From positions 21,046 to 55,875 of the forward strand of contig JAJOLD010000004.1 in assembly GCA_021129515.1 (NCBI GenBank): a stretch of DNA of 34,830 nt. The letters are read 5' to 3'. Source of the stretch: Minisyncoccota bacterium. Its GTDB lineage: Bacteria > Patescibacteriota > Minisyncoccia > Phycocordibacterales > UBA918. Every line of letters begins with the position of its first letter. The stretch's first letter is position 1. A program made the translations under genes and the position numbers. This document shows, in pieces, positions 25,473 to 34,654 of this stretch. The notes under the pieces were generated by a model. It was not told the origin of the DNA. It ran no database searches and saw only the letters and a program-made list of their open reading frames with translations.

Positions 25473-27062
25473 ATGTCTACACGTGCAATATATAGTGTGC
25501 TTGGTATCGGTGCAGTGGTCGTCGTGCTGTTTGTGAGTACACAAGGTGCGGCTGAACCGCAACAGACAACACCTACACATGCAACCACCACGTCCTACAC
25601 TCTGACCGCAGCGAGTAGTACGGTGCATGTGGTGGGTATAGTGACACCGGTTGCGCATGCGGTTATTGCGGCGCAGACCAATGGTGTGCTTGAGACTATG
25701 GCGGTCACTGAAGGACATGTGGTGCATCAGAACACGCTACTTGCGGTACAGGCAACGCCAGTTGCGGCTGCGCAGCGTGCCTACCAAGATGCACTCATGC
25801 ATCAGAAGAATGCAGAACAAGCCACCGTCGTGGATGCACGTACCTACACAGCCGAGAAAGCTGCTGTGGTTGCACATAGTGCTGAAACGATTGCGCAACT
25901 CCAAGATCAGGCGCGTACTACAACAGTGCAAGCAAAAACAGGCGTGGTACGGACTGCGCTTGAATCAGGTATTGCTACGATGCTTGATACTCTCACCTTT
26001 GTACACCATAATCCTTCGTTATTTTCTGACACTAATCGAACACAGTTTCAAGAAATTGTGACTGATTTGTATGGGCATCTCCCCACACACTTTCGTACGA
26101 CTGTTAGTTTTGGGGTCGATACCACTTCAAGTCATACGCTTGATATGATCGAATCACTCCGTGCACATGACCTCGATACGCTGTCGGTGCTTGATGTTGA
26201 AACGCTTAGTGTGGTCGTTATGGGGCAGCTCCGTGCACTGATAGCGCTCTATACTACTGCAGAGCATGATGTCCTCGACAGAGATGTTGCAACTGCTGCT
26301 GATACGACCTATGCAACCTATACCACAAACCGCGCTGCTATCATTGCTGCGCTCAGCACACTTGAAGAAGGGCAAGCAGCGCTGCTTGCAGCTATTGCTG
26401 CCCTTGATGACACGACCGCACGTGCATCAGAATCAGTTCAAGTCACTGATCTTGATGCTGCGTTGGCAGCACGGCAAGCCGCATTTAGTCAACGCGTTGC
26501 CGACGCGGCTGCCCACGCTTCAGCGGCAGCTACTGCGGTAGCTGCCGCTGAAGTTGGACTCGGTACGGTACGTGCACCGTTTGCGGGAGTGGTGGCTGAG
26601 GTCTATCGAGAGGTGGGTGAATATGTGACTGCGGGCACGCCGCTCCTTTCGCTTCAGGGTAGCGGTGCACGTGAGTTGGTGGTGAGTGTACCCAATACTA
26701 TTGGTGCGCAGATACAACCAGGTGATGCCTTTATGGTAGCGGACACCGTTGCGGGTGTGGTCGATAGACTCAGTCCTGTGCATACCGGACACAGCATGAC
26801 GGTGTTTATTGCACTTTTTGATACACAGACACCAGTTGGTACCTCAATGCATGGGGTGCTCTCATTTACGACAACAGAAGAAACATGGGTGGTGCCGCGT
26901 GCATATCTCTTTTTCGCCACACAAGGACCTGTGGTGCGTACACGTGATGGTGTCGAGCACGTGGTTACCATTGCGTACGACGCTGGTACTGCCTATATGG
27001 TGCAGTTTCGTGATGGGGTACCGACCGACGACTTGGTACCAAACCGCGTGAGCGCGCTCTAA
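25473..27062 (+). CDS. HlyD/RND-type periplasmic adaptor (membrane fusion protein)
   Basis: N-terminal TM, VVGIVTPVAHAVIAAQTNGVLETMAVTEGHVVHQNTLLAVQ biotinyl-lipoyl-like half, long Ala-rich helical region, GTVRAPFAGVVAEVYREVGEYVTAGTPLLSL. Confidence 0.85.
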   Translation: MSTRAIYSVLGIGAVVVVLFVSTQGAAEPQQTTPTHATTTSYTLTAASSTVHVVGIVTPVAHAVIAAQTNGVLETMAVTEGHVVHQNTLLAVQATPVAAAQRAYQDALMHQKNAEQATVVDARTYTAEKAAVVAHSAETIAQLQDQARTTTVQAKTGVVRTALESGIATMLDTLTFVHHNPSLFSDTNRTQFQEIVTDLYGHLPTHFRTTVSFGVDTTSSHTLDMIESLRAHDLDTLSVLDVETLSVVVMGQLRALIALYTTAEHDVLDRDVATAADTTYATYTTNRAAIIAALSTLEEGQAALLAAIAALDDTTARASESVQVTDLDAALAARQAAFSQRVADAAAHASAAATAVAAAEVGLGTVRAPFAGVVAEVYREVGEYVTAGTPLLSLQGSGARELVVSVPNTIGAQIQPGDAFMVADTVAGVVDRLSPVHTGHSMTVFIALFDTQTPVGTSMHGVLSFTTTEETWVVPRAYLFFATQGPVVRTRDGVEHVVTIAYDAGTAYMVQFRDGVPTDDLVPNRVSAL

Positions 27063-27076
27063 CACACATATCTGCT

Positions 27077-30000
27077 ATGGAAAAAAATTCGCAGCATAAT
27101 GTGCTTGGATGGATTAGTCATGTGTTTACCACTAACCAGTCCCTCTCAATTCTGCTTCTTATTGCGGTTGTTGTATTTGGCATGGTGTCATTTGTATTGA
27201 CTCCTAAACAGTACAACCCCGAGATTACACGTCCTGCATTTTTAATAACACTGGCGTATGACGGCGCCACCATTGAGCAGGCAACCGATCGGGTAGTATA
27301 TGAGCTGGTAGAGAAAATCAACACCATTCCAGGTGTTGACGATGTGTTTACCGAGGTTGCTGACGGTGGTGCTATAGAAACAACGGTTATTTTTGAAGTG
27401 GGGTACGATACCGCAACAGCAAAGCTTGATATATGGTCACAGTTGGAACAGTATCACTTTTTAGCACAGGGATTTATCCATCCACCGACAGTCTATGAAA
27501 TTAACCCCGAGACAATTCCCGTACTGCAGATTGTGTTTGCTGCTGACGTGGGTACACCGGCGACACTGAGGGAATCGGTCATGCAACTTACGCACACCCT
27601 CGGTGCCGTACCTTCGGTCAGTGTGCTCTCAGTGCATGGTGGTTATCAGCCGCAGGTCATTATAGAACTACAGCCAGAACGTCTTGCTGCAGCAGGAGTA
27701 CCGATACAGGATATCACACACACCGTGGCAGCTGCACAAACACGGAGCGTTGCAGCGGGTATGGTTTCGGGCGCGTATCGCACTGAGCAGGTGCTTGCCG
27801 GTGCGACAGACACCGTCGCTGCACTTGGCGCACTACCGATTACACCTGCAGTACGGGTGCGTGATGTAGCGCAGGTCTATGAGGGTGCACCCGCTGATCG
27901 GTCTATGGTGTGGTATGCAGATGGTACACACCAGGGTGAGGTAGTGGTTATGGGTGTCTCCAAGGTAGAGGGAAGTAGTGCACCTGTGGTTGCAGAAGCG
28001 GTATTGCATGCACTCGATGAGGCGTTGGCCACCACACAATTTCAACACCTGTCTTATACGGTGGTGGGGAACGATGGCAAAACAGCATCAGACGAAATTT
28101 ATGGATTAAGTACCAATCTGCTCACCTCTATTGGTATTGTCGCACTGGTACTTATGCTCTTTCTGTCGGTTCGCGCCGCACTGGTGGTGCTGATTGCTAT
28201 TCCTATGACACTCCTTATTGTCTTTGGATTAGGATGGTTGTTTGGTGAAACCATCAACAGGATTACGTTGTTTGCGCTTATTTTGTCACTGGGTCTTTTG
28301 GTGGATTCGGCGATTGTAGTTGTTGAAAATATATATGCACACCTAGAAGCATGGAAACAAAACCCCACAACCCACACACGCGCGCAGGTGATTGCACGTG
28401 CAGTAAGTGAAATTGGAGTGGGGCTAGTACTCTCAACTATCACCTCGGTTATTGTGTTTCTCCCTATGGCACATATTACGGGTATGATGGGTCCGTATAT
28501 GGGACCGATTGCGTTTTTCGTGCCCGCGGCGTTGTTGGTGTCATTGGTGGTCGCGATTGTTATTACTCCATTTATTGCGTCGCATATACTTACTGGAGGC
28601 GCTGGGAAACTGCCGGTCAGTACCTGGTTTGCGGCACGGCTCGATGCGTTGATGCAGTTGTATGGTCGTGTACTCAAGCGCATACTTGCATCGCGCCCTA
28701 CGCAGCGTCTGATGCTGCGAAGTGTACTGGGACTCTTTCTGGTATCACTCATACTACCACTTGCTGCATTGGTGCACTTTCAAATGTTGCCAAAGGCCGA
28801 CCGTGACCAACTCTATCTCTATGTCGATTTGCCCGTTGATACCAGTATCCAACATACTGAAACTGTCGTGAGTACGCTCACGGATATTGTCCACGGCAAC
28901 GAAGCCGTAACCAATATACAAGCATATATTGGCGAGCCACCAATTGTTGATTTCAATGGTATGTTCAAAGGCGCACAAGGACGCACCGGTACACACCAGG
29001 CGACGATGCGTGTAAATCTCACACCTGCCGACACGCGCACTGAATCCTCAAGTGCCATTGCACAGGCAGTGCGTACCACGCTCTATACTGAAGCGCCACA
29101 GTTGCGTGCGCATGTGCGTGTGATTGAAGAACCTCCTGGACCTCCTGTGCGTGCAACCTTTGTGGCAAAAGTTGCTGCAGACACCCAAGATGTGCAGACA
29201 CAGGTTGCACAGTCTCTCTACGCCACTATTGCTGGAGTTGCGGGCATTACCGACCGATACATCAGCACCGATGCGCCATCGCTGCGTACCGTGCATACGT
29301 TTGATCATGAAACCGCACATGCTCTCGGCGTATCAATGCATGACGCAGCTACTACACTGGCGCTCGTGTCTGGTCCTATCACGGTCGGTGAGTATCGAGC
29401 AAGTACCCATACTGAGCAGGTACCAATTGTACTTACGGTACCGCAATCGTATCGTGATGCGCCCAGCGACACCGCAAACCTTATAGTCGGTACGCAGGCA
29501 GATACGCGGGTGCCCCTTGCTGCCGTGGTGCACACGCAAACCGAATCACGCCCAAGTGCCGTTACTTTTGAGGACGTGCAATCCATAACCTACGTGACCG
29601 CCGAAGTAAGTGACCGTTCTATTGTGTATGCCATGATAGAAGTAATGCGCAGTATCGCACAAGGCGATGTTCCTGGTGTGACCATGCAGGACTGGAGCTT
29701 GTTTGGTATGTCACTCGTACATGAAGCAAGTGGAGAAAGGGTAACTATTACCTGGGGTGGAGAGTGGGAGATGACCCTCGAGAACTTTCGTGACCTTGGT
29801 ATTGCTATGGGAGTAGCGCTCATGCTTGTGTATGGTGTGTTGGTCGCACAGTACAATCGTTTTGCTACACCAGCATATATTTTGGTTACCGTGCCCCTTG
29901 GGCTCGTCGGTATTCTGTGGGGATTCTTTGTACTCGATACCACTGCCAATATCTATCTCACCGCAACTGCCCTTATTGGGTTCATCGCCCTCATTGGACT

Positions 30001-30289
30001 TGTGGTGAACAATGCTATTATCTTTCTTGAGTATGTAACGCAGTCACTTCGTGCTGGTGAACGCTTTGAACAGGCATTACTGAACGCAGGAACGGCACGT
30101 CTGCGACCTATAATGCTCACCTCACTCACAACCGTGTTGGGAAGCCTGACCATTGCGAGTGACCCTGTATGGTCGGGATTGGCATGGGCAATTGTGTTCG
30201 GATTGTCATTATCGACCATCCTGACACTCGTGATATATCCAACACTGTTGATGTATTACACCGGTCACACCTATACACATAATCAATAA
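27077..30289 (+). CDS. RND family efflux transporter (AcrB/HAE1-like)
   Basis: 1070 aa; LGLLVDSAIVVVENIYAHLEAW, ATALIGFIALIGLVVNNAIIFLEYV, RPIMLTSLTTVLGSLTIA. Confidence 0.92.
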   Translation: MEKNSQHNVLGWISHVFTTNQSLSILLLIAVVVFGMVSFVLTPKQYNPEITRPAFLITLAYDGATIEQATDRVVYELVEKINTIPGVDDVFTEVADGGAIETTVIFEVGYDTATAKLDIWSQLEQYHFLAQGFIHPPTVYEINPETIPVLQIVFAADVGTPATLRESVMQLTHTLGAVPSVSVLSVHGGYQPQVIIELQPERLAAAGVPIQDITHTVAAAQTRSVAAGMVSGAYRTEQVLAGATDTVAALGALPITPAVRVRDVAQVYEGAPADRSMVWYADGTHQGEVVVMGVSKVEGSSAPVVAEAVLHALDEALATTQFQHLSYTVVGNDGKTASDEIYGLSTNLLTSIGIVALVLMLFLSVRAALVVLIAIPMTLLIVFGLGWLFGETINRITLFALILSLGLLVDSAIVVVENIYAHLEAWKQNPTTHTRAQVIARAVSEIGVGLVLSTITSVIVFLPMAHITGMMGPYMGPIAFFVPAALLVSLVVAIVITPFIASHILTGGAGKLPVSTWFAARLDALMQLYGRVLKRILASRPTQRLMLRSVLGLFLVSLILPLAALVHFQMLPKADRDQLYLYVDLPVDTSIQHTETVVSTLTDIVHGNEAVTNIQAYIGEPPIVDFNGMFKGAQGRTGTHQATMRVNLTPADTRTESSSAIAQAVRTTLYTEAPQLRAHVRVIEEPPGPPVRATFVAKVAADTQDVQTQVAQSLYATIAGVAGITDRYISTDAPSLRTVHTFDHETAHALGVSMHDAATTLALVSGPITVGEYRASTHTEQVPIVLTVPQSYRDAPSDTANLIVGTQADTRVPLAAVVHTQTESRPSAVTFEDVQSITYVTAEVSDRSIVYAMIEVMRSIAQGDVPGVTMQDWSLFGMSLVHEASGERVTITWGGEWEMTLENFRDLGIAMGVALMLVYGVLVAQYNRFATPAYILVTVPLGLVGILWGFFVLDTTANIYLTATALIGFIALIGLVVNNAIIFLEYVTQSLRAGERFEQALLNAGTARLRPIMLTSLTTVLGSLTIASDPVWSGLAWAIVFGLSLSTILTLVIYPTLLMYYTGHTYTHNQ

Positions 30290-30293
30290 CACC

Positions 30294-30536
30294 ATGTGCA
30301 ACCTTACAACAAAAAACATAACAGAAGCTGTATCATTAAAAGATTTACCGACACTGCGCCAGGCATTTGTTGTGGCGTCACTCATGATTATCGTCGCATT
30401 CGTACTTGCGCGGGTGGTACATCCTGATTGGATATACCTTGCACTCCTTCCTGCATTCGGACTCATGCTCTCAGGACTCACCGGCTTTTGCCCAATGATT
30501 TTTATATTGCAGGCACTGCCGTGGAATAGGGAGTAA
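30294..30536 (+). CDS. DUF2892 (YgaP-like TM) protein
   Basis: 80 aa with two hydrophobic segments and GLTGFCPM; starts 4 nt after the RND gene. Confidence 0.75.
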   Translation: MCNLTTKNITEAVSLKDLPTLRQAFVVASLMIIVAFVLARVVHPDWIYLALLPAFGLMLSGLTGFCPMIFILQALPWNRE

Positions 30537-30754
30537 GGATGTGCGGCAAAAATACACAGGTGCGCACACTGAAAAAGATCTCATTTGCAAAAAATACTGA
30601 GCGGCATATACTGAAACTACTATGCATCGCATGTGGTAGGGATACCTTTCACGAATGCGGGGTGCACATGTCTAAAAATAGTTTCTGAGAGGTCCGGGTC
30701 GACTACGTTACGTGTCGCATAGGAACAGTTTATCAGTAGGTAGTATATACACCT

Positions 30755-31399
30755 ATGTATTTTTCTAGTCGTACAGATGCAGGAGAACGCCTGGCAGCGT
30801 CGTTGCAGCACTATAAGGGTGCACATGCGGTGGTATATGCAGTGCCACGGGGCGGGGTGCCGGTAGGGCTTGCTATTGCACGGAGCTTGGAGGTTCCGTT
30901 TGACATCATTCCCGCGGGGCGTATTGCACATCCACATGCACGGCATCACGCGGTCGGCGCAGTCGCAGCTACCGGTGAAATTGTGTACAACGAAAAAGAA
31001 ACAAAAAATCTTGATACCGTGTGGCTTCGTTGGGCAGTGTTGTTTGCGGAGCGAGACGTGCTGCGTAAAAGTCGGTTGCTCGATGGTATCCATCGACATA
31101 CCTCTCCAGCGGGTAAAATAGCAATCGTAGTTTCTGATGGAGCGGCAACCGGGCTGGTCATGAGTGCCGCCTTGCGAGCACTTCGTAAAGCAGGGCCTGC
31201 AAAAATCATCGTTGCAGTGCCCAATGCCTCACACGATGCCATGCGTATGCTCAGTGCGCGTGCAGATATGGTTGTTACCCTAGACGACACCGGTTCCTCA
31301 TACGTCCCTACCATTTCGTACTATGCAGATACCCGCCGGTTGTCTGATAGAGATGTGGTGCACATGGTCAAAAAGCACGATAGAGCCTTCTATACTTGA
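30755..31399 (+). CDS. Predicted phosphoribosyltransferase
   Basis: YFSSRTDAGERLAASL...VVYAVPRGGVPVGLAIARSLEVPFDII; IVVSDGAATGLVMSAALRALRKAG PRPP-binding-like loop. Confidence 0.85.
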   Translation: MYFSSRTDAGERLAASLQHYKGAHAVVYAVPRGGVPVGLAIARSLEVPFDIIPAGRIAHPHARHHAVGAVAATGEIVYNEKETKNLDTVWLRWAVLFAERDVLRKSRLLDGIHRHTSPAGKIAIVVSDGAATGLVMSAALRALRKAGPAKIIVAVPNASHDAMRMLSARADMVVTLDDTGSSYVPTISYYADTRRLSDRDVVHMVKKHDRAFYT

Positions 31400-31521
31400 A
31401 TCCCATTGATGGAGAAAATCACCACACCTATTTATATATGCTATAGCCGCATATGCACAGCGGCAGGTCTTTCGATGTGCTTATACGGTGGTGCGATGGA
31501 GGGGTAGTACTTGCTGCTTGT

Positions 31522-32334
31522 TTAGCGAGATATAACGCTCCGCGCGATTGCTTGTATGCAGAATAGTGCAATCAATGTACCAATAATAAGGCTGCTGGGT
31601 GGTAGGTCTATAGTGAGTGCCAAGAAGAGTCCACCGATAACCGCGCTCACAGACACACTCACGGCATACCACAGTACCTGCTTAAACGAGCGTGCCCATG
31701 CACGTACCGTGAGTACTGGAATAACCAGCAATGCACCGATAAGCAGCCCACCAATTGTTTTAATACCAATCCATACCACAATCGCCAATATCCAAAAGTA
31801 GAGGAGGAGCACCAGTTGTGGTGTGCGACTGAAGGGAATGCGGTAGCTCGGGCTCTGTGTTGCGCCAATAAGTGGATACCACAAACTCCAGATTGCACCG
31901 GCAACACAAACGGTTGCGATAAGGATTGCAATAAGGTCAGGTGTGGTGAGTGTTACAATACTGCCAAAGAGATATTGTTCAAATGCAAAGGTGGTATCGC
32001 GTGCAATATGGACAAACGCGAGTGCGAGTGCCAACCCGCCACTTAAGAAGAACATTGCCAACGCGTCTGGACTATAAGAATCGGTATCAAGGAGCCACCA
32101 TAGTAGTGTGCTCACTACGATGAGTGTTGGCAATGCACCCCACCATGGACTCACTCCAGCCAAGAGCGCACCGCCAATACCTGCGAGCGCAACATGCGCA
32201 AACATGTCTGAGGCAATTGCTTGTTTGCTCTGCACCACAAATGGTCCAAGCAGCCCTGCTAAAAACGCCATGGCGATGCCACCTAAAAACGCATACTGTA
32301 CAAATGTGTAGGTGAGTAGTTCCATAACTAACAA
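31522..32334 (-). CDS. znuB: Zn/Mn ABC transporter permease
   Basis: ABC-3 family: LLGPFVVQSKQAIASDMFAHVALAGIGGALLAG; GIKTIGGLLIGALLVIPVLTVRAWARSF. Confidence 0.9.
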   Translation of the reverse strand: MLVMELLTYTFVQYAFLGGIAMAFLAGLLGPFVVQSKQAIASDMFAHVALAGIGGALLAGVSPWWGALPTLIVVSTLLWWLLDTDSYSPDALAMFFLSGGLALALAFVHIARDTTFAFEQYLFGSIVTLTTPDLIAILIATVCVAGAIWSLWYPLIGATQSPSYRIPFSRTPQLVLLLYFWILAIVVWIGIKTIGGLLIGALLVIPVLTVRAWARSFKQVLWYAVSVSVSAVIGGLFLALTIDLPPSSLIIGTLIALFCIQAIARSVISR

Positions 32335-33023
32335 TGGTGATGCACTGCCGTGGGATGATGCCCATCTGTTGCGGTGAATGCGGTGGGATGACAGTCGGTG
32401 TGCAGTGTTTTGTTTAAACAGAGTACACGGTCGCTGAGTGGAAGCACACTCTCGATGTCGTGCGATACCAGGAGTACTGTCATTGCATGGTCTTGCTGTA
32501 GGTGTCGGATGAGCGTGTAGAGTCCGTCGCGGGAGGCATAGTCAACGGCAGCAAGCGGTTCGTCGAGTACCAGTATGGTAGGTTCAGCGAGCAGTGCGCG
32601 TGCTATTGCAACGCGTTGTCGTTCTCCGCCTGAGAGGCTGGCACACGGTTGCTCGAGCGTCGATGCTGTCAAGCCGACATGGTCAAGGGCGCGTACCATA
32701 TCGACATCATGCCGAATGCCACTATAGAGGGGAGTGGTGCCAATGGCGATATATTCCTGTACCGAGAGAGGAAGTTGGTGTCTATCAATGGTTGCGAGTT
32801 GCGGGATATAGGTAATGCGCTCTCCCGGAGTAATGCTGACCGTGCCCGTATAGTGCGTGTCCAACCCAAGCATAATATGTACCAGGGTCGATTTGCCTGC
32901 GCCGTTTGGTCCAATGAGTGATACCAATGACTGTTTCTCAATTGCAAAGCTCACATCGTCTAAAAGCCGTCTTCCTGCAACGGCTTTTGTGATGTTGGTG
33001 ACGGTAATACTTGGATTATTCAT
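32328..33023 (-). CDS. znuC: Zn/Mn ABC transporter ATP-binding protein
   Basis: GPNGAGKST Walker A, LSGGERQRVAIARALL signature, ILVLDEP Walker B. Start at MNNPSITV overlaps the znuA stop. Confidence 0.92.
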   Translation of the reverse strand: MNNPSITVTNITKAVAGRRLLDDVSFAIEKQSLVSLIGPNGAGKSTLVHIMLGLDTHYTGTVSITPGERITYIPQLATIDRHQLPLSVQEYIAIGTTPLYSGIRHDVDMVRALDHVGLTASTLEQPCASLSGGERQRVAIARALLAEPTILVLDEPLAAVDYASRDGLYTLIRHLQQDHAMTVLLVSHDIESVLPLSDRVLCLNKTLHTDCHPTAFTATDGHHPTAVHHHC

Positions 33024-34068
33024 GACACGCCAATGCGGTCGCAAATGTCTGGAGATTCTGCCGCATAAGGGTCAGATAAGTATCACCTTCTGGAATGACA
33101 TACGCAATAGGATTTATGCCAAGTGTTGCCAGTCCTGTTTCGCGTGCCAAGGTTTCTCCGTAGGCACTAATACTGTTTTCTTCAAGAAGAATGGCACCAA
33201 TACCTTCTGCAGCTTCTGCTCGTAATGCGGCAAGTACGGTGACTGAAGGTGTGTCTTGGGTCGACAGCCCTGCAATAGGGTGCACCACAAAACCATACCG
33301 CTCAGATACATATCCAAACGCATTATGGGATGCAATCACAGCATCGTATGCACAGTGAGTCAGTGCTGTTTGGTACTCCGTGTCGAGCACTGCAAGTTCG
33401 GCTTGGAGTGCGGCTGCGTTTGTGCGGTAGGTGGTTGCATTATTAGGGTCCTGTGCAGCAAGCGCTTCGGCAAGATGCTCGACGGTGTGTCCAAAGAGTA
33501 CAGGGTCAAGCCAGGTGTGCGGGTCATACATGCCGTGTGCATGATGGTGATGATTTGTATCGGTGTGTGCTGCCTCGTGGTCATGATGATCATCATGTTC
33601 ATCTACCGCGGTGTCGGTGTGTACTGCTTCGTGAGGGTCATCCTGAGCGTCATCATCATGATGCTCCTCATCGTGATGTGCTGCTTCGTGGAGCGTGAGG
33701 TCAGCAGTTGCAATAATAGTTGGCACACCATCTTCAGCAAGGCGATGCATCACTGACACTCCCCATGGCTCAAAGTCTGCTCCTTGCAGCACTACAACAT
33801 CAGCTTGTTGTAGTTGGAGCATGTCCTGTGTGCTTGGAGTAAAGTCATGTGGGTCTTTGCCTGCACCAATATTGGTAACCACTCCTTGTGTACCGATAAT
33901 ACGCTCAAGTGCAAATTGCAGCGGATAAAATGAGGTCACTACACGCAGTTCTGCATCAGAGTGCGTAGAGGTATGCGTGTGTGCGTCAGGAGTATCTTTG
34001 TGTATCAGTGTGTACCATCCACCAAGTATGAGGAGGGCAATAATTGCAGCAATGAGTATATGTTTCAT
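33016..34068 (-). CDS. znuA: Zinc-binding solute-binding protein
   Basis: TM/signal MKHILIAAIIALLILGGWY; VVTSFYPLQFALERIIG; His/Asp-rich loop HHDEEHHDDD...HHHHAHGMYDPHTWLDP. Confidence 0.93.
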   Translation of the reverse strand: MKHILIAAIIALLILGGWYTLIHKDTPDAHTHTSTHSDAELRVVTSFYPLQFALERIIGTQGVVTNIGAGKDPHDFTPSTQDMLQLQQADVVVLQGADFEPWGVSVMHRLAEDGVPTIIATADLTLHEAAHHDEEHHDDDAQDDPHEAVHTDTAVDEHDDHHDHEAAHTDTNHHHHAHGMYDPHTWLDPVLFGHTVEHLAEALAAQDPNNATTYRTNAAALQAELAVLDTEYQTALTHCAYDAVIASHNAFGYVSERYGFVVHPIAGLSTQDTPSVTVLAALRAEAAEGIGAILLEENSISAYGETLARETGLATLGINPIAYVIPEGDTYLTLMRQNLQTFATALACHE

Positions 34069-34101
34069 AGAGTCGATGTGTGTTGGGTAAGTAATAATTA
34101 T

Positions 34102-34118
34102 ATGCAAATCGTTTGCAT
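34102..34118. promoter_or_regulatory. Putative Zur operator 1
   Basis: Perfect 7-3-7 palindrome ATGCAAA-TCG-TTTGCAT in the znuA/zur divergent promoter region, next to the znuA -10 (minus TATAAT, plus 34097-34102). Confidence 0.7.
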
Positions 34119-34159
34119 TGCGAGTATAACAAATGTCTGTTAGAATGCAAAAAATGCAT
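34118..34159 (+). promoter_or_regulatory. zur promoter with second operator-like palindrome
   Basis: TTGCGA (34118-34123), 17 bp, TAGAAT (34141-34146); ATGCA-AAAAA-TGCAT (34145-34159) over the expected start of transcription. Confidence 0.6.
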
Positions 34160-34529
34160 GCCTATGAACCTACGACTTACTAAAAAGCGTGCGCAGATTC
34201 TCTCGGTTTTACAAAAACATCACGGAATGCTTTCTGTAAAAGATATTCACGCCCGATTGCCAGATGTTGATCTGGTTACTATTTATCGTAATCTCGACCT
34301 GTTTGTAAAGGAGAAAATGATTAAAGAAGTGCATCTGGGCACCGAAGAAGCGCAATACGAATACCAAACAGAACCACACCACCACGCCGTATGTACCGAG
34401 TGCGAACGCGTCATTCACTTTACCGCGCCCGACGATAAGCTCAAGAAAGTACTTGGACTGAAAAATTTTGTTGTTGACGAAATTGAGGTCACTGTGCGTG
34501 GCACCTGCAAGTCTAAGAACCAGTCTTAA
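34158..34529 (+). CDS. zur: Fur-family regulator, likely Zur
   Basis: MPMNLRLTKKRAQILSVLQKHHGMLSVKDIHARLPDVDLVTIYRNLDLF; HHHAVCTECERVIHF; divergent from znuABC. Confidence 0.85.
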   Translation: MPMNLRLTKKRAQILSVLQKHHGMLSVKDIHARLPDVDLVTIYRNLDLFVKEKMIKEVHLGTEEAQYEYQTEPHHHAVCTECERVIHFTAPDDKLKKVLGLKNFVVDEIEVTVRGTCKSKNQS

Positions 34530-34646
34530 AACTCTAGGAGCACTGAGATTTACAAAATGTGAGTGAGACAGTGCGTGGCACTGTCGTCCTGGGTCATTCC
34601 GGCACGGATTAGGCAAGTTTGTGGAGGTTTTGAGAATGGTTCTTAG
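34513..34646. repeat. MITE-like inverted-repeat element at the 3' end of zur
   Basis: CTAAGAACCAGTCTTAAAAC (34513-34532) versus reverse complement of GTTTTGAGAATGGTTCTTAG (34627-34646): 18/20 identical; internal perfect hairpin GACAGTGC-gtg-GCACTGTC (34567-34585). Confidence 0.55.
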
Positions 34647-34654
34647 TGTCATAA

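Noticed and set aside
25370-25591. N-terminal extension of the CsoR ORF
   Set aside because: Runs through the divergent promoter and into the MFP gene; the CsoR family begins at MKSNPDYKK.
28099-28752. 217-aa minus-strand ORF inside the RND gene
   Set aside because: Antisense artefact of conserved TM coding sequence.
30537-30754. Possible tRNA-like sequence (ggtccgggtcgac...)
   Set aside because: Could not form a cloverleaf with anticodon and T-arm motifs.
33520-33700. Repetitive catgatgatcatcatg-type sequence in znuA
   Set aside because: Encodes the His/Asp-rich metal-binding loop normal for ZnuA; not a separate repeat element.
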